This document shows positions 63,792 through 64,000 of a stretch of 64,000 nucleotides of DNA, piece by piece. This stretch comes from Bacteroides luti. Its GTDB lineage: Bacteria; Bacteroidota; Bacteroidia; Bacteroidales; Bacteroidaceae. The position numbers were made by a program, and so were the translations under genes. Location: assembly GCF_900128905.1 (NCBI RefSeq), contig NZ_FQTV01000008.1, positions 124,001-188,000 of the forward strand. The letters are read 5' to 3'. The first letter of the stretch is position 1. Each line of letters starts with the position of its first letter. The notes beneath the pieces are model-generated. The model had not been told where the DNA came from and ran no database searches. It saw only the letters and a program-made list of their open reading frames with translations.

Positions 63792-64000
63792 TCACTCTCC
63801 GTCTTTCATAGATGTATTTTTCTTATTATTTTGAGAAATAACATCTTTCAGCAAGTCAATGATGTCAGCATCATTTTCTGCTATACGATTATAGGAAGGA
63901 TCTTTTTCAATGGCAGCTTTCAGTAAATCCATAGCTTCCATATACAACATCGCATTAGAGTTAATGTCAGTAGCTTCTTTTGATACCCTGTTTGCACAAA
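63792..64000 (-). CDS. C-terminal fragment of an unknown protein, cut by window edge
   Basis: On the minus strand an open frame runs from the window edge to a stop at 63792: 68 residues including MLYMEAMDLLKAAIEKDPSY and DIIDLLKDVISQNNK. The helical pattern resembles a TPR-like end, but identification is not possible from this piece. It is upstream of the barrel-repeat gene on the same strand (gap 43 bases) and may be in its operon. The start lies outside the window. Confidence 0.65.
   Translation of the reverse strand, partial: CANRVSKEATDINSNAMLYMEAMDLLKAAIEKDPSYNRIAENDADIIDLLKDVISQNNKKNTSMKDGE

Overview
The window looks like a chromosome segment from a Bacteroidota bacterium, most likely Bacteroides or a close relative. 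The evidence is an AT-rich sequence, promoters of the Bacteroidetes sigma-factor type (TTTG, 19 bases, TAnnTTTG), start regions without consistent Shine-Dalgarno sequences, and typical families: YqgE/AlgH, DUF4923, DUF4492 beside cydAB, BT0820-type HAD phosphatase, DUF3575, a TonB receptor with a carboxypeptidase-like N-domain, and C10 peptidase. I see no phage, transposase, integrase or CRISPR array.

Layout. 1-6.4 kb: a run of five glycosyltransferases on the + strand (the first cut by the window edge), including a tandem pair whose last 89 codons are nearly identical in DNA; this is probably part of a surface-polysaccharide locus. 6.5-12.3 kb: a PAS-rich hybrid histidine kinase with a downstream membrane-anchored EEP-family hydrolase, a convergent REC-histidine kinase, and UDP-glucuronate decarboxylase (UDP-xylose synthesis). 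12.7-19.6 kb: an AI-2E-type permease, then a carbohydrate operon (SGNH acetylesterase and GH115 alpha-glucuronidase, suggesting decorated xylan) with a divergent AraC-type regulator. 19.7-32.1 kb: an OmpA-like protein, tRNA-Asp, and a housekeeping stretch (PLP aminotransferase, AlgH, GNAT, GT2, HAD phosphatase, RecR, Na+/solute symporter, EngB, two DUF4923 paralogues, nitroreductase, riboflavin synthase).

30.8-35.5 kb is the most unusual region. It has a four-copy palindrome array with an exact 23-bp period, a degenerate 21-bp repeat tract, a 64-66-bp tandem repeat array, and three copies of a compact transcription unit. Each unit has a perfect Bacteroidetes promoter with a 19-base spacer, about 65 transcribed bases, and a hairpin plus T-run terminator. 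The predicted RNA is antisense to something that reads like a SusC-type leader and start codon, although there is no susC gene in the window. I interpret these as orphan copies of the cis-antisense sRNAs known from Bacteroides polysaccharide utilization loci (DonS type). Dispersed among the elements are a lipoprotein, a family-6-like uracil/hypoxanthine DNA glycosylase and an unknown protein.

35.6-45.2 kb: cytochrome bd oxidase (DUF4492-cydA-cydB), then a six-gene operon of tripartite MacAB/TolC-type export with its own LytS/LytTR two-component system. 45.5-59.5 kb: a PL11 rhamnogalacturonan lyase, D-lactate dehydrogenase, a metal-related cluster (Cys-rich protein, TonB receptor, two HMA proteins), flavin reductase and iron alcohol dehydrogenase, a TlpA-like thioredoxin, a C10 cysteine peptidase, and an EFR1 flavodoxin-ferredoxin. 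PL11 and C10 both end in sorting-tail-like domains. 59.9-64 kb: a small membrane protein and a minus-strand operon of outer-membrane proteins, including a 942-residue protein made of five barrel-like repeats. All assignments come from reading motifs by eye; no database search was run.
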